A DNA stretch of 38,607 nucleotides. Origin: Sulfurimonas sp. (GTDB taxonomy: Bacteria; Campylobacterota; Campylobacteria; Campylobacterales; Sulfurimonadaceae). The notes below the pieces were generated by a model that was given only the letters and a program-made list of their open reading frames with translations, was not told the origin of the DNA and did no database searches. Position numbers and translations under genes: made by a program. Where the stretch lies: contig JAMOQK010000052.1 of assembly GCA_027064045.1 (NCBI GenBank), positions 1 to 38,607 on the forward strand, read 5' to 3'. This document shows positions 25,127 to 34,171 of this stretch, in pieces. Numbering within the stretch: position 1 is the first letter of the stretch; every line of letters begins with the position of its first letter.

Positions 25127-26236
25127 ATGATGACTGAAGAAATTGTCAAGTCAGCTCTTAGTAAAGTTATGTATCCTGGTTTTACCAAAGATATAGTAAC
25201 TTTTGGATTTGTAAACAATATAAAAATAGATGGGGATAATGTAACATTTGATGTTGAAATCACTTCATCTGCACCAGAGGTTTCTCAGCAAATCTTTGAT
25301 GATTGTACAACTGAATTAAAAGCAGTTGGTGCTACAAATGTAACTCCTGTTATAAAAGCACCTAAAATGCCAAAAGAGTCTTCATCTCGTGGGAAAAATA
25401 TAACTCCACAAGTGAAAAACTTTTTAATGGTAAGTAGTGGTAAAGGTGGTGTTGGTAAAAGTACAACATCTGTAAATATTGCTATCTCTCTTGCTAAGAT
25501 GGGATTAAAAGTCGGTCTTTTAGATGCTGATATTTATGGCCCAAATATTCCTCGTATGTTAGGTGTAGCAGATATTCGCCCAGAGGTTGAGGGAAATAGA
25601 GTTTTACCTATCAAAGCTTATGGTTTAGAGATGATGTCTATGGGTAGTCTTATGGAAGAGGGTCAATCTCTTATCTGGCGTGGTGCTATGATTATGAAAG
25701 CTATTGAGCAGTTTTTAAGAGATATTTTATGGTCTGATCTGGATTGTTTAGTTATAGATATGCCTCCTGGAACTGGTGATGCTCAACTTACTTTAGCTCA
25801 AAGTGTACCTGTAACTGCTGGTCTGACTGTTACAACTCCTCAAGCTGTTTCACTTGATGATTCTCGTCGTTCACTAGATATGTTTAAAAAGTTAAATATT
25901 CCTATAGCTGGAATTATTGAAAACATGAGTGGTTTTATCGCTCCTGACACTGGCGTGGAGTATGATATTTTTGGTAAAGGTACATCAACACCGATGGCTG
26001 AAGAGTTTGATACTGAAATTATCGCTGAAATTCCAATTGAACCGAGCATTCGTGAAGGTGGAGACACTGGTCAACCTATCACATTTGTAGCTCCAAATTC
26101 TGAGAGCGCAAAACGATACATGAAAGCTGCTGAGTCTATCTGGGCTATGATAGAGAAGATAAATGAAGAGGGTGGAGTAGATAACGAAGCTGTTCAACCA
26201 ACAACACCTCCTGGTGTTTCTGCTTGTTCTATGTAA
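25127..26236 (+). CDS. mrp: Mrp/ApbC family Fe-S cluster carrier ATPase
   Basis: 369 residues. N-terminal MIP18/DUF59 domain (1-90), then a ParA-like P-loop ATPase with the deviant Walker A SSGKGGVGKSTTSVN (about 98-112), GLLDADIYGPNIPRM, WRGAMIMKAIEQFL, DCLVIDMPPGTGDAQLTLAQ and TPQAVSLDD. Mrp proteins deliver Fe-S clusters to apoproteins. The usual CxxC after ENMS is missing (ENMSGFIAPDTGVEYDIFGK), as in a known CxxC-less subgroup; the only Cys near the end is in SACSM. AAGGA lies six bases before the ATG. Supports the Fe-S-rich metabolism of the region (FrdB, ThiC, the ferredoxin). Confidence 0.94.
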   Translation: MMTEEIVKSALSKVMYPGFTKDIVTFGFVNNIKIDGDNVTFDVEITSSAPEVSQQIFDDCTTELKAVGATNVTPVIKAPKMPKESSSRGKNITPQVKNFLMVSSGKGGVGKSTTSVNIAISLAKMGLKVGLLDADIYGPNIPRMLGVADIRPEVEGNRVLPIKAYGLEMMSMGSLMEEGQSLIWRGAMIMKAIEQFLRDILWSDLDCLVIDMPPGTGDAQLTLAQSVPVTAGLTVTTPQAVSLDDSRRSLDMFKKLNIPIAGIIENMSGFIAPDTGVEYDIFGKGTSTPMAEEFDTEIIAEIPIEPSIREGGDTGQPITFVAPNSESAKRYMKAAESIWAMIEKINEEGGVDNEAVQPTTPPGVSACSM

Positions 26237-26242
26237 CAAGTT

Positions 26243-26263
26243 GATGGGACTTTTGTTCCCATC
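26243..26263. terminator. Hairpin between convergent mrp and diguanylate cyclase genes
   Basis: GATGGGA (26243-26249), 7-base loop, TCCCATC (26257-26263), directly next to the cyclase stop codon. Plus strand is followed by TTAAATCTC. Placement between convergent stops supports a terminator role, though the T tracts are poor. Confidence 0.55.
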
Positions 26264-28108
26264 TTAAATCTCTTTGTTATCAAACATCTCCGCTTTAAAT
26301 TTAACTATTTTATTTCTTCCTGTATCTTTTGCTACATATAATGCTGTATCAGCATATTTTATACATTTCCAGATGGTATCGCCGTCTGTTGGATATTTTG
26401 CTATACCTATACTTATAGTCTTAAACATACTCTCACCTGGTCCAACATTGAACTCAATAGCAGCAAATCCACTATGAATATTTTTTGCAACCATCATTGC
26501 ACCTTCGTCAGTAGCATTTTGAAGTAAAAGTATAAACTCTTCACCACCATATCTTATTGCCATGTCAGAGTTTCTTATGTGTTTTTTAAGAAGTTTACCA
26601 ATCTCAACTATAACCATATCGCCAACATCATGTCCGTAAGTATCATTGACCTGCTTAAACCAGTCAACATCTAACATCATTATGTGGTATGTCTCTTTGT
26701 TTCTATCTGCTTGGCTCATAAATTTTTCTATGAACTCTTCTAAAAATCTTCTGTTATATAGTCCTGTCATACCATCTTTTAGAGATGTTTGTCTGAGTTT
26801 TTCCATCAGTAATTTGCTCTCTATCACAGGTTTTGCAGCTTCAAGGTAGTTTTTAAGATGTGGTATTGTGTTTGTTAAATTTTCTATGTCATGTTCATTT
26901 TTAGCTACCATAGAAACAACTATAGAGTACTCATCATTTATATTGTAAAAAAAACAAGAGTATTCTATGTTTGAATTTATGCATGATTGGCAAAGATTTT
27001 TGAATTCTGTAGATACAATGTTTGTTTCTGTTCTATATGCTCTACATTCAAGTGCATTTTCATCCACAGTTGAGCTACATATATTTTCTGCTATTGAAGT
27101 AAAGATTGTTTCTCTAGTTCTTTTTTTATCATTTATCTCATATAAAGCAAAGCTGTTAATATTGTACTTTTCTTGAAAAACATTTACTATTCTTGAGTAA
27201 ACAATATTTTTAGACATATCAAGTTCTATTGTTTTCTTAAATTTATATATATCTGCCAACTCTTTTATGATTTGGTTTGCCTCATTTAAAGGGTTATTTG
27301 AATTCACTTTATTTTTTGGAGCAAAAGTAGCAAGAGATTGTCTTACATCACCAAAAGTTTCTTGTATTTTCGCAAAAAGTGTATTCATCTGCTTTATGAT
27401 ATTTCCAGCTTCTCCATCTAGTGTTGTGCTGAAAGTGTGTGTAAAATCACCATTAGAAGCTTTTTGAATCCCATTTTTTAAGGTTGAAAAAAGTTTTGTA
27501 AAGGGTGTTATGTAGTAATTTATCAATAATAACATAACAACAACAAATAAAAGATTTATACCTATCATTTTAAATAATGTTAACATCCCCTCGGTTCTTA
27601 GACTGCTTATATCAAATTCCATACTTATAGCACCAAGTGTTTCTCCTTGTTTAACATCATGACAACTTAAACAGTTGGTTGTTTTTGTTCTGTTTGTTGC
27701 AATGTAAGGTATAGTAACTCTTAGGATAACTTTATTTAAATCTTCTGTTAGTTTTTTTTGAATTTTCCCAGTTTTTAAAACCTCTTGATCTATCTTATCT
27801 CGCATTGTTTCATCGTTGAAACCTTTACCATATTGTTTTATAACATTTGCACCTCTTACAATCCAAAGTGATTTTATCTCTTTGTTTGATGATATTTGCT
27901 CTAAAAAGTATTCCCTTTTTGACATAATTCCATTAACCATATGAGCGGTTAAGCCATCTTTTACTATATTTGCTACCATTTTTGATTTTTCAAATGCGCT
28001 AGAGACGCTTGTATCTCTAAAATTAAATACAACATTTGCTAGATTTGCAAGACCAAGGAGGAGGAAGATAAAGGCAACTAATAGTAAGATTTTTGATTTT
28101 GTTTTCAT
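26264..28108 (-). CDS. Membrane diguanylate cyclase with periplasmic c-type heme sensor domain
   Basis: Synthesises cyclic di-GMP. 614 residues: membrane helix 8-26, periplasmic sensor (about 30-180) of DUF3365/Tll0287-like type with the heme-binding motif CLSCH (146-150), second helix 182-200, HAMP (about 200-255), a GAF-like cytoplasmic region (about 300-420), and a GGDEF domain (about 440-605). The catalytic motif is YGGEEF, with an inhibitory I-site RNSD five residues upstream, so product inhibition is likely. The GAF-like part has a cluster of cysteines (ICSS, ECRA, LCQSC, SCFF) that could bind metal or sense redox. Its own TATAAT lies 34 bases upstream. Confidence 0.92.
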   Translation of the reverse strand: MKTKSKILLLVAFIFLLLGLANLANVVFNFRDTSVSSAFEKSKMVANIVKDGLTAHMVNGIMSKREYFLEQISSNKEIKSLWIVRGANVIKQYGKGFNDETMRDKIDQEVLKTGKIQKKLTEDLNKVILRVTIPYIATNRTKTTNCLSCHDVKQGETLGAISMEFDISSLRTEGMLTLFKMIGINLLFVVVMLLLINYYITPFTKLFSTLKNGIQKASNGDFTHTFSTTLDGEAGNIIKQMNTLFAKIQETFGDVRQSLATFAPKNKVNSNNPLNEANQIIKELADIYKFKKTIELDMSKNIVYSRIVNVFQEKYNINSFALYEINDKKRTRETIFTSIAENICSSTVDENALECRAYRTETNIVSTEFKNLCQSCINSNIEYSCFFYNINDEYSIVVSMVAKNEHDIENLTNTIPHLKNYLEAAKPVIESKLLMEKLRQTSLKDGMTGLYNRRFLEEFIEKFMSQADRNKETYHIMMLDVDWFKQVNDTYGHDVGDMVIVEIGKLLKKHIRNSDMAIRYGGEEFILLLQNATDEGAMMVAKNIHSGFAAIEFNVGPGESMFKTISIGIAKYPTDGDTIWKCIKYADTALYVAKDTGRNKIVKFKAEMFDNKEI

Positions 28109-28141
28109 ATTTAATTCACTTTGTTAAAAATTGTTGGCATC

Positions 28142-28147
28142 ATTATA
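28142..28147 (-). promoter_or_regulatory. Likely -10 of the diguanylate cyclase gene
   Basis: TATAAT on the minus strand, 34 bases ahead of the cyclase ATG in the 62-base gap after glmS. Implies the cyclase is expressed apart from glmS-glnD. Confidence 0.45.
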
Positions 28148-28170
28148 AGGGAATTTCTATTAAAATAAGA

Positions 28171-29985
28171 TTATTCAACAGTGACACTTTTTGCCAAATT
28201 TCGTGGCATATCAACATCGTTTCCAAGTCTTATGGAAATCTCAAGTGATAGGAGTTGAACTACAACCATCATCTCAAAAAATTCAAGCATATAATCTTGG
28301 CATGTGGAGATAGGGATGAAGTCATCAGCCTTGTCAAATTCCATCGCACTGATAGCACAGATGGTAGAATCTCTTGCACTTAACTCCTCCACATTACTTT
28401 TAGCTTTATCATATAAAAGGTGTTGAGGAAGTAGGGCGATTGTAAAAAGTTCTGGGTCTGCTAAAGCGATTGGACCATGTTTCATCTCTCCACTTGGGTA
28501 ACCCTCTGCATGAAGGTAGCTTATCTCTTTTAGTTTTAATGCACCCTCTAGTGCAAGTGGAAAAAATATATCTCTGCCTATGAAGAAAAAACCGTGTCCG
28601 TGTAAGTATCTTTTTGAGATTCGTTTTATCTTTTCATGTAGAGTGTCTGCTACTTTAACAGAGGTTGGGATATGCCTTATAAGTGAGATTTGTTTTGCAA
28701 GTTCTTTAATTTCAATAGATTTTTTTAGTTGAGCGATATAAAGGCTTAACATCCAAAAAACTGTTACTTGTGTAGCAAAAGCTTTTGTAGAAGCTACACC
28801 TTTTTCAACTCCTGCACGAGTTAATATACAAGCATCAGCTAGTCTTACCATAGATGAGTTGTCAACATTACAAATCACTAGAGTTTTAAGACCTGCATTT
28901 TTTGCCATTTTTAGTGTTTCAAGTGTATCAGCAGTTTCACCACTTTGGCTGATTACTACAAAAAGAGTATCTTTTGTCATGATTGGGTTTCTGTATCTAA
29001 ACTCTGAGGCAATTTCAACTGAAGTTTTAATTTTTGCATATCTTTCAAAAAGGTAAGTTGCACTGAGTGCTGAGTGATAAGAAGTTCCACATGCACAAAG
29101 TTTTATCTCATTTATTCCATCAAATAAAGATTTATCAAATTCATCAAAAATCACTTCATTGTCGTGTAGTCTGCCAAGAAGTGTATCTGCTATCACATTA
29201 CTTTGCTCATAAATCTCTTTTTCCATAAAAAATCTATATCCATCTTTTTGTGCTGATAGTTTGTTGGTAGAGAGCGTTTTAAAAGTTGGTTTTTTTTCTT
29301 TTTTTTCTTTATCAAATATAACTATTTTATCATTGCTTACATAACCCCAATCACCATCTTCAAAGTAGTTTACTTTTGTTGCATGACCTATAAGAGGTGT
29401 GTCTGAAGAGGCGAAATATTTTTCATTGTCTTCATCAACTCCAACGAGCATAGGGGAGCCATTTTTTGCAAAAAAGATAGTGTCTTTTTGAGCTTTTGTC
29501 ACAAGTAAAATAGCATAAGCTCCTTCTAGCTCATCTATGGTTTTTTCAAATGCTTTTAGTGGATCTTTTGTGTTTGAGAGGTTTTTTTCAAATTGATGAA
29601 CAATTACTTCTGTATCTGTTTGGCTTAAAAATATTACACCGTCATTGATAAGTTTTTCTTTAAGTTGTGCATAGTTTTCTATGATACCGTTATGAACCAC
29701 ATAAGAGCTTTCTCCTAAATGTGGATGAGCATTTAATTCTGTTGGTTTACCATGTGTTGCCCACCTTGTGTGACCAATCCCAGCCGCAAATTTTTCAGTT
29801 ATAAAATCTTTGGTTTTTTCTTCAAGGTTTATGAGTTTGCCAACTGCTTTAAAAGAGGAAAAATTTCCATTTTCAAGAACTGCTATACCAGCAGAGTCAT
29901 ATCCTCTGTATTCAAGCTCTTTAAGACCCTCTAAAAGTATCTCTTTTGTATTTTTTTTACCTATATATCCGACTATTCCACACAT
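28171..29985 (-). CDS. glmS: Glutamine-fructose-6-phosphate aminotransferase
   Basis: Makes glucosamine 6-phosphate for peptidoglycan and LPS. 604 residues: N-terminal Ntn glutaminase (MCGIVGYIGKKNTKEIL with nucleophile Cys2, RGYDSAGIA, HTRWATHGKPTELNAHPH) and two SIS isomerase domains (CGTSYHSALSA, SQSGETADTLETL, RGYLHGHGF-like RYLHGHGFFFIGRD, and EGALKLKEISYLHAEG, GEMKHGPIAL). The C-terminus ends DMPRNLAKSVTVE, as is conserved. AGGAAAACAA precedes the ATG. It overlaps the glnD stop by 13 bases, indicating co-expression with the nitrogen regulator. Confidence 0.97.
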   Translation of the reverse strand: MCGIVGYIGKKNTKEILLEGLKELEYRGYDSAGIAVLENGNFSSFKAVGKLINLEEKTKDFITEKFAAGIGHTRWATHGKPTELNAHPHLGESSYVVHNGIIENYAQLKEKLINDGVIFLSQTDTEVIVHQFEKNLSNTKDPLKAFEKTIDELEGAYAILLVTKAQKDTIFFAKNGSPMLVGVDEDNEKYFASSDTPLIGHATKVNYFEDGDWGYVSNDKIVIFDKEKKEKKPTFKTLSTNKLSAQKDGYRFFMEKEIYEQSNVIADTLLGRLHDNEVIFDEFDKSLFDGINEIKLCACGTSYHSALSATYLFERYAKIKTSVEIASEFRYRNPIMTKDTLFVVISQSGETADTLETLKMAKNAGLKTLVICNVDNSSMVRLADACILTRAGVEKGVASTKAFATQVTVFWMLSLYIAQLKKSIEIKELAKQISLIRHIPTSVKVADTLHEKIKRISKRYLHGHGFFFIGRDIFFPLALEGALKLKEISYLHAEGYPSGEMKHGPIALADPELFTIALLPQHLLYDKAKSNVEELSARDSTICAISAMEFDKADDFIPISTCQDYMLEFFEMMVVVQLLSLEISIRLGNDVDMPRNLAKSVTVE

Positions 29986-32498
29986 TTGTTTTCCTGTTTT
30001 GTTAAAAGTTTATAAATTTTTGTGACATTATCACATATATTGTTTTGTTTTTCCATTAAGAAACTATCACGAACTTTATATTTTGTTGAATGAATTTTCG
30101 CTGTTACTATGTTGATATTAAGTTCTTCAAAACAGTTCATAACATAAGCTAAAAGACCCCTTTGATTGGTTGTGTTTATTGTTAATTCTGCATGTGTTAA
30201 TGAGTGCTGACAATCTATGTTTATCTCTTGAGTTTTAATCATTATGTCGTGTAGTTGAACATGTTGAGACATATCAAAAGCTTTAAATATTATATCTTCT
30301 ATTCTCATTAATTCATTGCTGTTAATATTTTTTATAAATTCAATTTTAAAGTATTTAACATCATCAAAAAGTGTAAAAATCTCCATAGAGGCAACATCAA
30401 GATAGCTAAGAGTTCCAAGAAGGTAGCCTATATTTAGAGGTATTTTTCTGAAAATTTCAATACTTAGTGAATCTTTTATAGATATATTAAAATCATATTT
30501 TTTAGTTTGTTTTGCTTTTTGTGCAATACTTATGATGTCAAGTGGTGTATGTTTGAAAAAAAATAGATTTGACTCAATGTTTATAACTTTTTTTTGTAGC
30601 AATCTAGGTAAGCTTTTAAATTGAGTTAAATTTTTAACCGTTTTTTCTCTATTTAATCGTTTTGTAGCATCTGTAATTCTGTCACTATTTTGAACAATCT
30701 CTAAAGAACTTTTGTAAAGGTCGTGCAGTAGTTTTGAATTAAAAGAGTTAAATAAATCACCACCAACACCATTTATATCGGCATAGGTTAAGATATAAAG
30801 TAGTTTTAGGTTTTTTTCATCTTGGATTTTTGACATAAATTTATATAAAGTTTTTTCGTTATGGATATTTTCCTTAAAAGCTACATTACTCATGAGTGTA
30901 TGATTTTTAATAAGAATGATAGCTCTTTGGGTTAGTTCATCTTTTAGTTTTAAATGTTTTGCAAATGGTACGATAAGTTTTGCTCCAACTTCCCCATGGT
31001 CTTGCTTTCTTCCTTTACCTGTATCGTGTAATAAGGTGACGATTTTTAAAAGAATTTTTTCATCATTTGTCAACTCATCATACAATGTTTTTATAAAGTC
31101 TTCTTGTATATTTTCTAATGCTTCAACAGATTTTATGGAATGAATATCAACAGGATAGTGATGATACCCATCAAATTGAGGAAGATGCATAACTTTTCTA
31201 AAGTTTGTAAAAAGATGGTGCAGTATCCCAGCATCATAAAAAAGTTTTAAAAAACAGTACATATTTTTTTTTGCAAAAAGCTCTTTTAGAAGTAAGTAAG
31301 TTTTTGTTTTTAATGGATGTGTTATCTTTGCATATGTAAATTGGTTTAAAAAACCAGCATCAAAATGGTATGGTTTGTCTTCTAGTGAGATTAAAATCTC
31401 TAAAAGGTTGTTTATGGGTTGTATATTTAGGTTAAAAGAGGCATAAATCCTACTTTCAAGCTCATAAATACCTTTAGTTATACGGTTATGTCTAAAGCGT
31501 TTTATATAACTTCTATCAACCAAATATGGTCGTATCATCTTCTTAACAAAAATTTGGGTAAAGTTACTGATGCGCCACTGAGCTTGTAGAACTTTTGTTG
31601 CCATTTTTCTGTCATCTTTAAACCCCAGTATCTTCGTGACTTGTGGCATATGTTCAAGTAAAAGCCTATCTTCTTGCTTGTTTGTTATGAGATGTAAGGC
31701 ACTTCTAACTCTAAAAAGAAGTTCCAGTGCTACTCTATACTCTTTATACTCATCCTCACTAAAGAGTTTTCCTGTTAACTCCTTTAGGTTTCCAACTCCA
31801 TATATGATTTGAGCTATCCAAAAAAGTAGTTGAGAGTCTCTAAGTCCACCAACACTCTCTTTTATGTTTGGTTGCATAGAAGTTGGATATTTTTTTCGTC
31901 TTATTTGTGCTTCTTGCACTTTTGCCAATATAAACTCTTTTTGATTATGAAGTCTGATTTTTCTAAGTTGCCTCCCAGTTTCATGCCATGTAAAGGATGA
32001 ACCTGTTATAAATCTTGATTCCATAAGTGCAGTTTTTATGGTTATATCTTCATTACTTGCTTTAAAAAGATCACTTGTTTCATGTACTCTATGACCTAGT
32101 TTTAATCCAGAATCAAGTGCCAGATAAAAAAGTTTTTCCATGATTAATTCGGTGTTGTACCCCTCAATATCTTCATAAACTATAAGTATATCTATATCAC
32201 TGTGGACACAAAGTTGCTCCCTCCCATAGCTTCCAAGTGCTACAATAGCAATAGGGATAGAACCTCGCATAGGTAGGTAATTTCCAAAGATTCTGCGAAG
32301 TATGGTTTTATACATAAGGTCTATGATAGAATCTAGCTTTTTTGTATGTTTAACTAGAAAATCTTTTCCCTGAGAACTTTCAAATAGTTGATTTAGGGAA
32401 CTTTTATACTCATTGATATAAGCTTTAAAAAGTTTACTAAGTTCAAAATCTGAGCCATTTTTTTCTATAATATTTTCTATTTGTAACTTAATATCCAA
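29973..32498 (-). CDS. glnD: PII uridylyltransferase / uridylyl-removing enzyme
   Basis: Bifunctional nitrogen sensor that uridylylates PII. 841 residues from the preferred TTG start at 32498, where GGGA lies six bases upstream; a TTG at 32510 gives four more residues but has no ribosome site. Nucleotidyltransferase domain LGSYGREQLCVHSDIDILIV (metal Asp pair near 101 and 103), HD hydrolase domain TLLHDTGKGRKQDHGEVG, and C-terminal ACT sequence (TINTTNQRGLLAYVMNCFEE) that binds glutamine in the family. PII (glnB/glnK) is not in this window. Overlap with glmS couples glutamine sensing with glutamine-using aminosugar synthesis. Confidence 0.94.
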   Translation of the reverse strand: MDIKLQIENIIEKNGSDFELSKLFKAYINEYKSSLNQLFESSQGKDFLVKHTKKLDSIIDLMYKTILRRIFGNYLPMRGSIPIAIVALGSYGREQLCVHSDIDILIVYEDIEGYNTELIMEKLFYLALDSGLKLGHRVHETSDLFKASNEDITIKTALMESRFITGSSFTWHETGRQLRKIRLHNQKEFILAKVQEAQIRRKKYPTSMQPNIKESVGGLRDSQLLFWIAQIIYGVGNLKELTGKLFSEDEYKEYRVALELLFRVRSALHLITNKQEDRLLLEHMPQVTKILGFKDDRKMATKVLQAQWRISNFTQIFVKKMIRPYLVDRSYIKRFRHNRITKGIYELESRIYASFNLNIQPINNLLEILISLEDKPYHFDAGFLNQFTYAKITHPLKTKTYLLLKELFAKKNMYCFLKLFYDAGILHHLFTNFRKVMHLPQFDGYHHYPVDIHSIKSVEALENIQEDFIKTLYDELTNDEKILLKIVTLLHDTGKGRKQDHGEVGAKLIVPFAKHLKLKDELTQRAIILIKNHTLMSNVAFKENIHNEKTLYKFMSKIQDEKNLKLLYILTYADINGVGGDLFNSFNSKLLHDLYKSSLEIVQNSDRITDATKRLNREKTVKNLTQFKSLPRLLQKKVINIESNLFFFKHTPLDIISIAQKAKQTKKYDFNISIKDSLSIEIFRKIPLNIGYLLGTLSYLDVASMEIFTLFDDVKYFKIEFIKNINSNELMRIEDIIFKAFDMSQHVQLHDIMIKTQEINIDCQHSLTHAELTINTTNQRGLLAYVMNCFEELNINIVTAKIHSTKYKVRDSFLMEKQNNICDNVTKIYKLLTKQENKCVE

Positions 32499-32580
32499 AA
32501 AATATCCCAATAATTTTTTAATATTATAGTATAGTTGTTTTAATTAGATATAATCCTTTTACAATTTTAGGAGATTTTAT

Positions 32581-32868
32581 ATGACAATTACTAAAAGAGT
32601 AACTTTTATCGCAAAAGAGGGAGATGAAGCTAAAATGAAAGAGCTTCTATCTGCCATGGTTAAGCCATCTCAGGCTGAAGATGGTTGTATATTTTATGAG
32701 ATATTTCAATATAGTGACAATCCAAGAAAGTTTATGGCGTATGAGTCGTGGAGAGATGAGGCTGCCCTTGATGGGCATAAAGCATCACCACATTATGCAA
32801 TCTATAAATCTTCTTACGAGCCGTTTTGTGAGAAAAAATATACAGACAATTTAGAGGTTTTAGGCTAA
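32581..32868 (+). CDS. Antibiotic-biosynthesis-monooxygenase (ABM) domain protein, YgiN-like
   Basis: 95-residue ferredoxin-like alpha+beta barrel monomer of the ABM family. Family features: VTFIAKEGDEAKMKELLSAM, the PSQAEDGCIFYEIFQYSDNP strand pair, FMAYESWRDEAALDGHKASP (the W-x-D/S...H-x-x-S-x-H motif) and a C-terminal HYAIYK. Members such as YgiN act as quinol monooxygenases; activity here is unproven. A TATAAT (32549-32554) and AGGAG precede the ATG. The stop codon lies in a small TAGGC/GCCTA hairpin. Confidence 0.88.
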   Translation: MTITKRVTFIAKEGDEAKMKELLSAMVKPSQAEDGCIFYEIFQYSDNPRKFMAYESWRDEAALDGHKASPHYAIYKSSYEPFCEKKYTDNLEVLG

Positions 32869-32889
32869 GCCTATTTAATCGTGAAATGC

Positions 32890-32938
32890 GAAAAGCAGAT
32901 GCTTTTCAAACTAGAGTATCAGCCATGATATTCTGATA
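32890..32938 (+). promoter_or_regulatory. Two-hairpin leader upstream of metK
   Basis: Within the 87 bases between the ABM gene and metK: GAAAAGC/GCTTTTC (32890-32896 and 32901-32907, AGAT loop) and TATCAG/CTGATA (32917-32922 and 32933-32938, 10-base loop). The second hairpin ends 17 bases before the metK ATG. No known SAM riboswitch consensus is recognised. Confidence 0.4.
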
Positions 32939-32955
32939 ATAATTCAAGGAAAAAA

Positions 32956-34155
32956 ATGTACCTTTTTACAAGTGAAGTAGTAGCCCCAGGACACCCAGAT
33001 AAATGTGCCGATATAATCGCAGATAGTATAGTTGATGCTTTAATCATAGCTGATCCAGCATCAAGAGTTGCAAGTGAAGTTTTTGTAGCTGGAAAACATG
33101 TAGTGGTTGGTGGTGAGGTTACTTCAAAAGCAAACTTATCAACTGCTGATTATGAAAAAATAGTGAAAGATGCCCTTATTGGGATAGGTTATGATGGTAA
33201 AGGTGCTTTTACCCATGAGCAATGCCTTTTTCCAGAAGATGTACAAGTTCAAGTACTTTTAAATCGACAATCACCAGATATAAATCAGGGAGTTGATCAA
33301 GAAGATGGTGAGACTGGTGCAGGTGATCAGGGAATTATGTTTGGATATGCTTCAAATGAAACAGCTGATTATATGCCAGCAGCGATAACTTATGCAAGAA
33401 TTTTATCTGATAAAGTTTACCATTATGCACTAAACCATAACCATAAACTTGGTGTTGATATTAAAACTCAAGTTACACTTGATTATGGCACAAAAGAGAA
33501 CTTTGAAAACTGTGAACCTCAATCTATCCATACCATAGTTGTATCTGCTCCATCACAAGAAGATATGGATATAGAAGAAGTTAGGGAACTACTTCAAGGT
33601 TTGATAGATGATGCAGGTTTACCAACTGATTTGTACGACCCTGAAAAAACTATAGTCCACCTAAACCCAACAGGAAGATATGTGTCTCACTCCCCATTAC
33701 ATGACAGTGGTTTAACTGGTCGTAAACTAATCGTTGATAGTTTTGGTGGATATGCACCTATCGGTGGTGGCGCTCAGAGTTCTAAAGACTACACAAAAGT
33801 TGATAGAAGTGGACTTTATGCTGGAAGATGGTTGGCTAAACATATAGTAGCTGCTGGATTTGCTAAAAAATGTTCAGTTCAACTTTCCTATGCGATAGGT
33901 GTTGCAAAACCAACATCTGTAAGTGTTGATACTTATGGAACTATGTGTGATGGGATTGATGATGATAAATTATCAACATTTGTAAGTGAAAATTTTGCTC
34001 TTACTCCAAACTGGATAACAAAGAAATTTGGACTTGATAAGCCAAGTGCAGAGACATTTTTGTATGCTGATGTAGCTGCAAGAGGTCAAGTTGGTCAAAG
34101 TGATTACCCTTGGGAAAAACTGGATGCTTTAGAGGTGTTTGAAAAACTAAAATAA
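32956..34155 (+). CDS. metK: S-adenosylmethionine synthase
   Basis: Makes S-adenosylmethionine from methionine and ATP. 399 residues with the family hallmarks TSEVVAPGHPDKCADIIADS, the hexapeptide GAGDQGIMFGYA, VHLNPTGRYVSHSPLHDSGL, GRKLIVDSFGGYAPIGGGAQ and SKDYTKVDRSG. The last block is a variant of the usual GGGAFSGKDPTKVDRS; the Lys and Asp residues are kept. AAGGA precedes the ATG. The gene stands immediately before mtnK with 16 bases between, so the two are probably one unit. Confidence 0.97.
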   Translation: MYLFTSEVVAPGHPDKCADIIADSIVDALIIADPASRVASEVFVAGKHVVVGGEVTSKANLSTADYEKIVKDALIGIGYDGKGAFTHEQCLFPEDVQVQVLLNRQSPDINQGVDQEDGETGAGDQGIMFGYASNETADYMPAAITYARILSDKVYHYALNHNHKLGVDIKTQVTLDYGTKENFENCEPQSIHTIVVSAPSQEDMDIEEVRELLQGLIDDAGLPTDLYDPEKTIVHLNPTGRYVSHSPLHDSGLTGRKLIVDSFGGYAPIGGGAQSSKDYTKVDRSGLYAGRWLAKHIVAAGFAKKCSVQLSYAIGVAKPTSVSVDTYGTMCDGIDDDKLSTFVSENFALTPNWITKKFGLDKPSAETFLYADVAARGQVGQSDYPWEKLDALEVFEKLK

Positions 34156-34171
34156 TTTTTGGAGTTTTAAA

